Shown piece by piece: positions 1-5,657 of a stretch of 38,756 bases of DNA (its first letter is position 1; each line of letters starts with the position of its first letter). The DNA is from CAYQTE01 sp964420285 (GTDB lineage Bacteria > Planctomycetota > Phycisphaerae > Tepidisphaerales > Tepidisphaeraceae), in assembly GCA_964420285.1 (NCBI GenBank), contig CAYQTE010000044.1, positions 1 through 38,756 of the forward strand, in the 5' to 3' direction. Made by a program: the position numbers and the translations under genes. The notes beneath the pieces are model-generated. The model worked only from the letters and a program-made list of their open reading frames with translations. It ran no database searches and was not told the DNA's origin.

Positions 1-14
1 TTAACATGGCGCGG

Positions 15-878
15 TTACACGCCTTCGTTGCTCTGGCTCCGGCCGGCGTCGGATTCGGGCGCCGATCCGTTCTTGCCTGCAATTGAGTTGCCGATCTTGC
101 CGACGAAATAGTCGGTGATGCCGGGTATGAAGACCGTGAAATTCAGACCCCAGTGGGCGAGAGCCATCGGCCAGAGTTCGGGGCGGGGTTTTTCGACGAT
201 GCGGCTGATCTTGCGAGCGACGGTGTCAACCGATTGCAGCCAGTTGCCGTGCGGCCCCACGGGCTTGCCGCTGAGTGCGGCGGCCGTGGTGAAGAAGTCG
301 GTGGTGGTGCCGACGGGATGAACGCTGGTCACGGCGATGCGCGACGGCGCCAGTTCCACGCGCAGGGCCTCGGCGATGGAAAGCTGAGCCGCCTTGGTCG
401 CGGCGTATGGCCCCATGAACGGCAGCCCGCGACGGGCAACCGCGCTGGAAATGATGACGATCTGCCCGCGATACCCATCGCGCAGCGCCTGGGCCTTCAT
501 AATGGGCACGGCCGGGCGGATGCAATCGGTCGTGCCAAACACGTTGGTCTTGAAGATGGCCGTCATGTCGGCCGCGGAAGTCTCCGCCACCGCCTGCCCC
601 AGCCCATAGCCGGCGTTGCACACCAGCGTGTCGATGCGTCCAAACCGCGCGACGGCCTGACGGATGAGTTCGGCGCAGTCCTCCGGATTGGCAACATCGG
701 CCCGCAAGCACAGATGCTCGGGCCCGAGTGTCTGACAGAGTTCCTGCAGCCGATCGAGCCGCCGGGCGCATAGCACCAGTTTGGCCCCGCGTGCGGCCAG
801 ATTGACGGCCAGCGTCCGGCCGATGCCGGAACTGGCCCCGGTGATGACGACAACCATGTCGCGAAGTGTGCGAGTCAT
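15..878 (-). CDS. SDR family NAD(P)-dependent oxidoreductase
   Basis: This 287-residue protein is a classical short-chain dehydrogenase/reductase, a cytosolic NAD(P)-dependent oxidoreductase whose substrate cannot be read from sequence. The dinucleotide-binding motif TGASSGIG is at residues 13-20, NAG at 88-90, the catalytic Ser at about 145, and YxxxK at Tyr158/Lys162, so the active site looks complete. The tail after about residue 255 is hydrophobic then Ser/Gly-rich, which suggests a membrane-associated C-terminus. I chose the ATG at 878 because the open frame upstream is encoded by an octamer repeat, and the conserved Rossmann strand begins just after this Met. No Shine-Dalgarno is visible; a TATAAT six bases before the ATG raises the possibility of a leaderless transcript. 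The family call is firm and the substrate unknown. Confidence 0.9.
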   Translation of the reverse strand: MTRTLRDMVVVITGASSGIGRTLAVNLAARGAKLVLCARRLDRLQELCQTLGPEHLCLRADVANPEDCAELIRQAVARFGRIDTLVCNAGYGLGQAVAETSAADMTAIFKTNVFGTTDCIRPAVPIMKAQALRDGYRGQIVIISSAVARRGLPFMGPYAATKAAQLSIAEALRVELAPSRIAVTSVHPVGTTTDFFTTAAALSGKPVGPHGNWLQSVDTVARKISRIVEKPRPELWPMALAHWGLNFTVFIPGITDYFVGKIGNSIAGKNGSAPESDAGRSQSNEGV

Positions 879-884
879 GGGGGT

Positions 885-890
885 ATTATA
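885..890 (-). promoter_or_regulatory. Candidate -10 box (TATAAT) of the SDR gene
   Basis: On the minus strand a perfect TATAAT lies six bases before the ATG at 878, which would place transcription initiation at or next to the start codon. No convincing -35 hexamer is found 16-18 bases upstream, where the octamer repeat begins. This is inferred from consensus match and position only. Confidence 0.4.
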
Positions 891-916
891 GGGGAAAGTG
901 ACCTGGGGTGAATGAT

Positions 917-1020
917 GGGGTGACAAGGTGACAGGGTGACCGGGTGACAAGGTGACAAACGGACGCGGTTCCGCTGTATCGTCACCTTGTCACCGTGTCA
1001 CCAAGTCACCTTGTCATCCC
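917..1020. repeat. Facing arrays of an 8-bp repeat (consensus CAAGGTGA)
   Basis: Positions 917-955 hold a partial unit plus four head-to-tail octamers (CAAGGTGA, CAGGGTGA, CCGGGTGA, CAAGGTGA). Positions 982-1020 hold the same octamer in reverse complement (TCACCTTG, TCACCGTG, TCACCAAG, TCACCTTG, TCATCCC). The two arms could pair into a long hairpin with a loop of about 26 bases. The element fills the space between the 3' end of the isomerase gene and the 5' end of the SDR gene, both on the minus strand, so it could end or insulate transcription. Related arrays occur at 8813-8843 and 36817-36844. Confidence 0.85.
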
Positions 1021-1039
1021 ATCCCCTGCGGCGTGTCGT

Positions 1040-1891
1040 TCAATGCTTCGCGGCCGCCGGGACAGGCTTTGCCTTCTCAACCGGCTGGGTCCACTTCTTC
1101 AATTGCGCGATCGCCTCGGGCAGCACGGTCTCCGGCTCGGGCAATCCTGACAGCGATGCCTTATCCAACTCGACGACGACATAGCCGTTGTAGCCGATGC
1201 CCATCAGGCGCGTCAGGAAATTCTGCACGGCGACATCGCCCTCGCCGAGCTTGCAATACGCGGGGCCGCCGCCTTCGAGCTTGGCATCTCTCACGTGTGC
1301 ATGGAAGATCCGGCTGTTGAGCATGGGCACGCTGACGGCCGGGCGCTCGCCGGCTTGGGCGGCGGTGCAGACATCCCAGCACAGCCCGACCGACGGATGT
1401 GGTACGGCTTCCAGGATCGTCCACATCTCCCTGGCCGTGCGGAACGACAGTGCGTTCTCGATGACGATGGCGATGCCGCGCCCGGCCGCCTCATCCGCCA
1501 GCGGAAGCAGCCACCGCGCCATCGCAATCCCGGCCGCGATGCGATCCTGACCCGGCCGCACCCGCGTATCGAGAATCTTCACCAGCCCGCAATTCAGCTT
1601 CGCCGCAAGTTCCAGATGCTTGCGCAATTCGTCGGCCCCGGCGATGTCTCTGCTGCGATCGCCGTGAAAGAAGATCGAACTGCCCAGACAGGCGATCTCC
1701 ACCCCGGCCGATTTGAAAATCCCAGCCGCCGCATTCGGCTCGGCCTGGAAGAGATCAGCCCCCGCTCCGGCCGTGCCATCAGCGCCCGTTTGGAACTCGA
1801 CGCCGTGATAACCGTATTCCTTTGCTCGATCGGCGATGGTCTGCAAATCCCAATTTGGGCAGGCGACGGTGCTGAAGGCGAATTTGTTCAT
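1040..1891 (-). CDS. Sugar phosphate isomerase/epimerase family protein (TIM barrel)
   Basis: This 283-residue protein belongs to the xylose isomerase-like/AP endonuclease-2 TIM-barrel superfamily. Members are metal-dependent enzymes that isomerise or epimerise sugars, sugar phosphates or related hydroxyacids. The likely metal ligands sit on barrel strands in the usual order: Glu145 (VIEN), Asp173 (CWDV), His199 (FHAHVRD) and Glu241 (VVVEL). The full barrel is present at the usual length, followed by a short Pro/Ala/Lys-rich tail. No signal peptide is seen, so the protein is probably cytosolic. The ATG at 1891 is kept because the first strand (FAFSTVACP) starts immediately after it; the Shine-Dalgarno is weak. 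The substrate cannot be assigned, but a role in sugar catabolism would fit the glycoside hydrolases further along. Confidence 0.85.
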   Translation of the reverse strand: MNKFAFSTVACPNWDLQTIADRAKEYGYHGVEFQTGADGTAGAGADLFQAEPNAAAGIFKSAGVEIACLGSSIFFHGDRSRDIAGADELRKHLELAAKLNCGLVKILDTRVRPGQDRIAAGIAMARWLLPLADEAAGRGIAIVIENALSFRTAREMWTILEAVPHPSVGLCWDVCTAAQAGERPAVSVPMLNSRIFHAHVRDAKLEGGGPAYCKLGEGDVAVQNFLTRLMGIGYNGYVVVELDKASLSGLPEPETVLPEAIAQLKKWTQPVEKAKPVPAAAKH

Positions 1892-1980
1892 GGTGGCGGT
1901 GTTCTCTGTGACGGCATGAAGTTATGGGAAGGGGGGGGAAAAGACAAGGAGCAGGGGGGCGGAGTGGGAGCAGCGGAGAT

Positions 1981-2577
1981 TCACGGCGAGGGGTTGGTTG
2001 CCGGGAATTTGGCAGGGGTGAAATGCGCGAGGATGTCCGCGACACCGGCAGCATTCTCGTATTCGACATGACCATCGCCAAAGAGCATGACCGCGCCGTC
2101 ACTGGCGTGGGCCGGCTTTTCGTATGCGACGACCATCTGCGGCGGCACCGTCCTTTTGTTCAGACCGCAGCCGAGATAGATGTAGGAGAAATGCCAACCT
2201 GTCGTCTGGTTCGCGGCAGGCGGGTTGGCTGACCCGGTAGCAGGCATGCCAATGATCGAGGGGTCGATGTAGTGCTGAGCGATAATATCCGGGTCGGAAA
2301 AAAGGGTCGCAAGCGAATCCGGGTAGTCGAACGGATGCTTGTCGGCGTACATTCCGATCGCCTCGCCGATTTGTTGCAAAATGGATTGGGACGCAATGCG
2401 GGGTAGGAGCCGCCTTTGTTCATATTCGTCAATTCTCTGGAAGACGAAAGATCCTGCAATTAGCAACAGAATTGTCGTCAAACATCCCCAAAGCAACCAC
2501 GGGGCGTTCCTTGGAGGCGGATTGCGCGGGTTCTCGTAATCCAGCGGCAGCAGGGGAGGTTGGTTGGATTCGGGCAT
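1981..2577 (-). CDS. Membrane-anchored H-X9-DG-like protein, paralog 1
   Basis: This 198-residue protein is the most downstream member of five tandem paralogs. It has a Pro-rich N-terminus (MPESNQPP...PLDY), one TM helix at about 27-46, and an extracytoplasmic region containing IGEAIGMYADKH and YPDSLATLF. It ends with the LFGDGHVEY segment typical of planctomycete H-X9-DG/DUF1559-related proteins. The spacing here is His-X10-Asp-Gly, not X9. It lacks the GFTLVE prepilin cleavage site, so it resembles the exported part of a pseudopilin-like protein on an ordinary anchor. I chose the Met at 2577 over one five codons upstream because it aligns with the paralogs. It lies 19 bp after paralog 2 and is presumably cotranscribed with it. 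The region after residue 90 is the most diverged of the set. The function is unknown. Confidence 0.75.
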   Translation of the reverse strand: MPESNQPPLLPLDYENPRNPPPRNAPWLLWGCLTTILLLIAGSFVFQRIDEYEQRRLLPRIASQSILQQIGEAIGMYADKHPFDYPDSLATLFSDPDIIAQHYIDPSIIGMPATGSANPPAANQTTGWHFSYIYLGCGLNKRTVPPQMVVAYEKPAHASDGAVMLFGDGHVEYENAAGVADILAHFTPAKFPATNPSP

Positions 2578-2596
2578 GGTCCAATCCTGCAAGCGT

Positions 2597-3208
2597 TCAC
2601 GGCGATGGCATGGTCACTGGAAACGGGCCGGTTGTGGTGCGGGCGATGATGACTGCGGAATGGGCGGGGTCGATGCCTTCGACGTGGCCGTCGGCGAAGA
2701 GGGCGTTTACGCCGAAGATTGTGGGCACGCCAAAACCGGGGCGGATTGGCTTTTCGTAGGCGACGATCGCGTCCGGCTGCAACAATGAGTTGTAGCCCCG
2801 GCCGAGATAGACGTAGGAGACGTGGCCGGGGAGGAGCAATTGGTTGGCAATGGCCTGCCGGGTGGGGCCGTCGGCGGGCGTGTCATCGCTGTTGGGATTG
2901 ACGAAGCTGTCGCTGGAAATAGTGGTGTTCAGAAAGAGCGTCTGAAACGAATCGGGGTTGCGGCCGTGGTTGTTGTTCTCATATTGCAAGATCGCCTCGC
3001 CAATTTGACGGAGATGGGAGGCGGAGATGATTCGGTTGCGAAGGAATCGGACGGAAAAGAAGGCCTGAATCAGAGGGATGGATATCAGAATTGCCAGCAC
3101 GCCGGCGACGTACAAGAGCCACCTTGGGAAGCAGCCCTGCCGCCGGGGCAAATCGCGAGGGCCTTGGTAATTGAGCGGCTGTGGCGGTGGTTGGTTGGAT
3201 TCGGGCAT
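2597..3208 (-). CDS. Membrane-anchored H-X9-DG-like protein, paralog 2
   Basis: This 203-residue paralog has the same plan: MPESNQPPP-PLNY N-terminus, a basic stretch (PRRQ), a TM helix at about 31-52, then HLRQIGEAILQYENNNHG, a conserved Phe-Val-Asn-Pro with Asp-Thr-Pro-Ala-Asp-Gly-Pro-Thr nearby, SYVYLGRGYN, and a terminal LFADGHVEG. Family knowledge places such domains outside the cytoplasmic membrane in planctomycetes, often in large paralogous sets, with no established biochemical role. The start sits just beyond a conserved spacer whose last nine bases before the ATG match those of paralog 3. It is probably cotranscribed with paralog 1. Confidence 0.75.
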   Translation of the reverse strand: MPESNQPPPQPLNYQGPRDLPRRQGCFPRWLLYVAGVLAILISIPLIQAFFSVRFLRNRIISASHLRQIGEAILQYENNNHGRNPDSFQTLFLNTTISSDSFVNPNSDDTPADGPTRQAIANQLLLPGHVSYVYLGRGYNSLLQPDAIVAYEKPIRPGFGVPTIFGVNALFADGHVEGIDPAHSAVIIARTTTGPFPVTMPSP

Positions 3209-3217
3209 GGGTCCATT

Positions 3218-3272
3218 CTACCTCGAAAAGACGGATTGAACCGCAGAGGCGCGGAGGACGCTGAGTAGAAGA
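3218..3272. repeat. 55-bp sequence repeated on the other side of the N gap
   Basis: These 55 bases are identical to 3373-3427 immediately after the run of N. They contain GAACCGCAGAGGCGCGGAG, a motif recalled as a dispersed bacterial intergenic repeat that translates as NRRGAEDAE. The identity across the gap is read directly from the sequence. Confidence 0.95.
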
Positions 3273-3372
3273 NNNNNNNNNNNNNNNNNNNNNNNNNNNN
3301 NNNNNNNNNNNNNNNNNNNNNNNNNNNNNNNNNNNNNNNNNNNNNNNNNNNNNNNNNNNNNNNNNNNNNNNN
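3273..3372. other. Scaffold gap of exactly 100 N
   Basis: This is a run of 100 undetermined bases, the usual placeholder for a gap of unknown size. Both edges carry the same 55 bp. If those copies are merged, the spacer between paralogs 3 and 2 becomes 176 bp, almost exactly the 173 bp spacer between paralogs 4 and 3. The simplest reading is that little or no sequence is missing and the two contigs overlap. Confidence 0.95.
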
Positions 3373-3539
3373 CTACCTCGAAAAGACGGATTGAACCGCA
3401 GAGGCGCGGAGGACGCTGAGTAGAAGATTCGGGTGAAAAGGTAGAAGAGTCGATCTCGGCAGCACGGATTTCTCTGCGTACTCGGCGTCTCCAGCGAATG
3501 TACCCATTCGCGGGCGGTACGTCATTGGGCGAATCGGGT
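3373..3539. repeat. Conserved intergenic spacer, copy A
   Basis: This spacer upstream of paralog 2 and downstream of paralog 3 matches 4143-4306 with roughly ten differences by eye. It contains the NRRGAEDAE-type motif at one end and a partly complementary CTCTGCGTACTCGGCGTCTC near the other. The copy could therefore fold back on itself like a small non-autonomous repeat. No ORF in it is convincing. Confidence 0.8.
3494..3511. terminator. Hairpin after paralog 3 (GCGAATG-TACC-CATTCGC)
   Basis: A perfect 7-bp stem with a 4-base loop begins about 29 bases after the stop codon of paralog 3 (minus strand). It has no U-tract, so it may be a weak terminator, a processing site or part of the repeated spacer. 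The same hairpin is at 4261-4278 after paralog 4. Confidence 0.4.
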
Positions 3540-4133
3540 TTACGGCGACGGCATGGTGACGGGGCGCAGTCCGGAGTTGGCTCTGGCGATGATCTTGGCG
3601 AGATCGGCAGCCTCGATTTGGTCGACGTGACCATCGCCAAAAAGGGCGTTTGCGCGGTGGCCGGGCGGCGGCGGTTCATAGGCCACGATCGTCTCGGGCG
3701 TGACGGTCTTTGCGTTCAATCCGCGGCCGAGATAGATGTAGGAGAGATGTCCGCCGGCCGTGAGCTGGTCGGCGGTGGCTTGGGCTGTTGGGCCATCGGC
3801 GGGCGTGTCGTCGGTCCATGGGCTGAGGAAGATTGCACTGGTGATGTCTTCGCTTATGAGGAGTGTCTGAAACGAATCGGGATACTCGCCGTTGTTGTCG
3901 TTGCAGTACATCAAAATGGCCTGACCGATCGAACGCAGATTGGCGGCGGACTTGATGCCCAGACCGGACTCGGGGTGGTTGAAGCGTAGCGGCGAAAGCC
4001 AGAGTCCGCCGATGCACAACAGCGCGACAAAGCCGATGAAGAGCCACAGCACCAAATTGCGTTTGGACTGCGGCCGATTGGGCGGGGTCTCGTGGTCCAG
4101 CGGATACGGCGGGCGTTGGTTGGATTCGGGCAT
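3540..4133 (-). CDS. Membrane-anchored H-X9-DG-like protein, paralog 3
   Basis: This 197-residue paralog has the MPESNQRPP-PLDH N-terminus, a TM helix at about 27-45, and the block SAANLRSIGQAILMYCNDNNG shared nearly residue for residue with paralog 4. Then follow YPDSFQTLL, SYIYLGRGLNAKTV and a terminal LFGDGHVDQ. The expected His before the DG is only seven residues away, so the H-X9-DG spacing is not kept. Conserved spacers lie on both sides, so this gene looks like a recently duplicated cassette. No Shine-Dalgarno is clear; a TAGAAT sits six bases before the ATG, as with paralog 2. The function is unknown. Confidence 0.75.
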   Translation of the reverse strand: MPESNQRPPYPLDHETPPNRPQSKRNLVLWLFIGFVALLCIGGLWLSPLRFNHPESGLGIKSAANLRSIGQAILMYCNDNNGEYPDSFQTLLISEDITSAIFLSPWTDDTPADGPTAQATADQLTAGGHLSYIYLGRGLNAKTVTPETIVAYEPPPPGHRANALFGDGHVDQIEAADLAKIIARANSGLRPVTMPSP

Positions 4134-4142
4134 AGGTCCATT

Positions 4143-4306
4143 CTACCTCGAAAGGACGGATTGAACCGCAGGCGCGGAGGACACCGAGTAGAAGATCGCG
4201 TGAAAAGGTAGAAGAGTCGATCTCGGCAGCACGGATTTCTCTGCGTACTTGGCGTCTCCAGCGAATGTACCCATTCGCGGGCGGTACGTCATTCGGCCAA
4301 TCGGGT
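4143..4306. repeat. Conserved intergenic spacer, copy B
   Basis: This is the second copy of the 3373-3539 spacer, lying between paralogs 4 and 3. It carries the same end motif, the same internal GTGAAAAGGTAGAAGAGTCG stretch and the same hairpin. It differs mainly by a small deletion in the NRRGAEDAE-type motif and a few substitutions. Confidence 0.8.
4261..4278. terminator. Hairpin after paralog 4 (GCGAATG-TACC-CATTCGC)
   Basis: This is identical to the hairpin at 3494-3511 and also begins about 28 bases beyond a minus-strand stop codon. It has no U-tract, so terminator function is only a suggestion. Confidence 0.4.
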
Positions 4307-4909
4307 TTACGGCGATGGCATGGTGACGGGAAATGGCCCGGTTGTCGCTTTGGCGATGATGGCTGCGGTTTCGGCGGGCGTCAGGTATTCGACGTGGCCG
4401 TCGCCGAAGAGCATGTTGGCGCCATCGGTGGGATGGAGCAGCACCTCGCGGGCGACGATGGTATCGGGGCTGACGGTTTTGGCGTTCAGGCCACGGCCCA
4501 TGTAGATGTAGGAGCAATATCCGGAGCCGGGGTTGAGTTGTTTGATGTAATCGCGCGTGGTTGGGCCGGGTGCGGGGCTGTCGTTGCTGGAGGGATTCAC
4601 GAATACCCCGCTGGTGATGTCCTCGTTGGTCAGGACTGTAGCGAACGAATCGGGATAGTCGCCGTTGTTGTCGTTGCAGTACATCAAGATGGCCTGGCCG
4701 ATCGAGCGGAGGTTGGCGGCGGATTTGACGCGAGGGCTGACGTCACGGTCAACTACCAAAGTCGGAAGCAGGCACGAGATGGCCAGCGCCACAACGCCAA
4801 CGGCCGCGAGGGTGGCGACAATCCAGAAAATAACGCGATGCCGGGGCGCGGGCGTTGGCGGTGTTGCATAGTCAAGGGGCAGCAGAGGTGGTGGGTTGGA
4901 TTCAGACAT
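4307..4909 (-). CDS. Membrane-anchored H-X9-DG-like protein, paralog 4
   Basis: This 200-residue paralog has MSESNPPP-PLDY, a TM helix at about 26-48, SAANLRSIGQAILMYCNDNNG, YPDSFATVL, SYIYMGRGLNAKTV and a terminal HPTDGANMLFGDGHVEYL, where His and Asp-Gly are ten residues apart. It is the member closest to the textbook H-X9-DG ending. The first 60 residues differ strongly from paralog 3 although the spacer that follows the gene is almost unchanged. It starts 19 bp after paralog 5 and is probably cotranscribed with it. Confidence 0.75.
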   Translation of the reverse strand: MSESNPPPLLPLDYATPPTPAPRHRVIFWIVATLAAVGVVALAISCLLPTLVVDRDVSPRVKSAANLRSIGQAILMYCNDNNGDYPDSFATVLTNEDITSGVFVNPSSNDSPAPGPTTRDYIKQLNPGSGYCSYIYMGRGLNAKTVSPDTIVAREVLLHPTDGANMLFGDGHVEYLTPAETAAIIAKATTGPFPVTMPSP

Positions 4910-4928
4910 GGTTCGATTCTCCGGCCGG

Positions 4929-5585
4929 TCATGGCACGGGCAATCTTACTGGAAAAGAGCCGGCCTTGGCTTGGGCGATGATTTTGGCAACATGCGCGGC
5001 GTCGACGTATTTGACGTCGCCGTAGACCAGGAGCACGTTGGCGCCGTCGCCGGGATGGAGAGGGATTTCGTAGGCGGCGATGGCGTCCTCTGGTGACGAC
5101 CCCGTGCAATCGAGGCCGCGGCCGAGATAGACGTAGGAGCAATGTCCGCCGGCCAGGAGTTTATCGGCGATGGCCTGCTGAGTGGGTCCGACGGCGGGAG
5201 TGTCGGTGCTGGCGGGATTGACGAAGACCGAGCTGACGTAATTTCCTTCCAGGAGAAGGGTTGGAAACGAATCGGGGAAATCGCCGTTGTGATCGCCGCA
5301 ATACTCGTGGATCAGATAGCCGATCTTATCGAGATTGGCGGCGGACTTGGCTCTGTCGGCGTCGGCGATGGCGGCGGCTGTGACAGGGTCGGTCGCGGGC
5401 AGCGTTCGGGCGGCGGTCGTGTAGTGCGGGGTCCAATCGGGAAGCAGGCCGTGAAACACCAGCAAGCAGATGAGCATAGCGACGACGACCGCGCAGAGCG
5501 AAATGGCCAGGGTGCCCCAGAGGGGGTGGCAACGTCCGTGCCGGCAATCGAGGGGCAGCGGTGGAGGTTGGTTGGAATCGGTCAT
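4929..5585 (-). CDS. Membrane-anchored H-X9-DG-like protein, paralog 5 (degenerate end)
   Basis: This 218-residue protein is the first gene of the paralog cluster. It has MTDSNQPPP-PLD, a TM helix at about 22-46, a longer juxtamembrane stretch, then KSAANLDKIGYLIHEYCGDHNG, FPDSFPTLL, FVNPASTDTPAVGPT and SYVYLGRGLD. The terminal signature is altered to LLVYGDVKY: the DGH triplet kept in the other four members is lost. The start is well supported, with GGGAGG five bases before the ATG and a plausible promoter upstream. Loss of the signature suggests divergence within the cluster, not decay, since the frame is intact. Confidence 0.72.
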   Translation of the reverse strand: MTDSNQPPPLPLDCRHGRCHPLWGTLAISLCAVVVAMLICLLVFHGLLPDWTPHYTTAARTLPATDPVTAAAIADADRAKSAANLDKIGYLIHEYCGDHNGDFPDSFPTLLLEGNYVSSVFVNPASTDTPAVGPTQQAIADKLLAGGHCSYVYLGRGLDCTGSSPEDAIAAYEIPLHPGDGANVLLVYGDVKYVDAAHVAKIIAQAKAGSFPVRLPVP

Positions 5586-5614
5586 GCGAGCCTCCCGGAA
5601 TCGCGACGAGAGGT

Positions 5615-5644
5615 ATCATATCAAGCCGCGCGGAGAAATGTCGG
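5615..5644 (-). promoter_or_regulatory. Candidate sigma70-type promoter of the paralog cluster
   Basis: On the minus strand, CCGACA (5644-5639) and TATGAT (5620-5615) are separated by 18 bases. Transcription would begin near 5608, giving a leader of about 25 bases that contains GGGAGG before the ATG of paralog 5. The match is four of six and five of six to consensus. Confidence 0.45.
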
Positions 5645-5657
5645 CGATTTGCCTGGT

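Noticed and set aside
879..950. 24-codon N-terminal extension of the SDR protein (SPGHPVTLSP...)
   Set aside because: It is translated from the octamer repeat array and does not belong to the SDR fold; the conserved first strand begins after the ATG at 878.
917..1020. CRISPR array
   Set aside because: The repeat unit is only 8 bp with no spacers, and the second array is inverted.
1981..5585. Type IV pilin or type II secretion pseudopilin genes
   Set aside because: The N-termini lack the GFTLVE prepilin peptidase site; the TM starts after a Pro-rich leader of about 25 residues. Only the exported part resembles pseudopilins.
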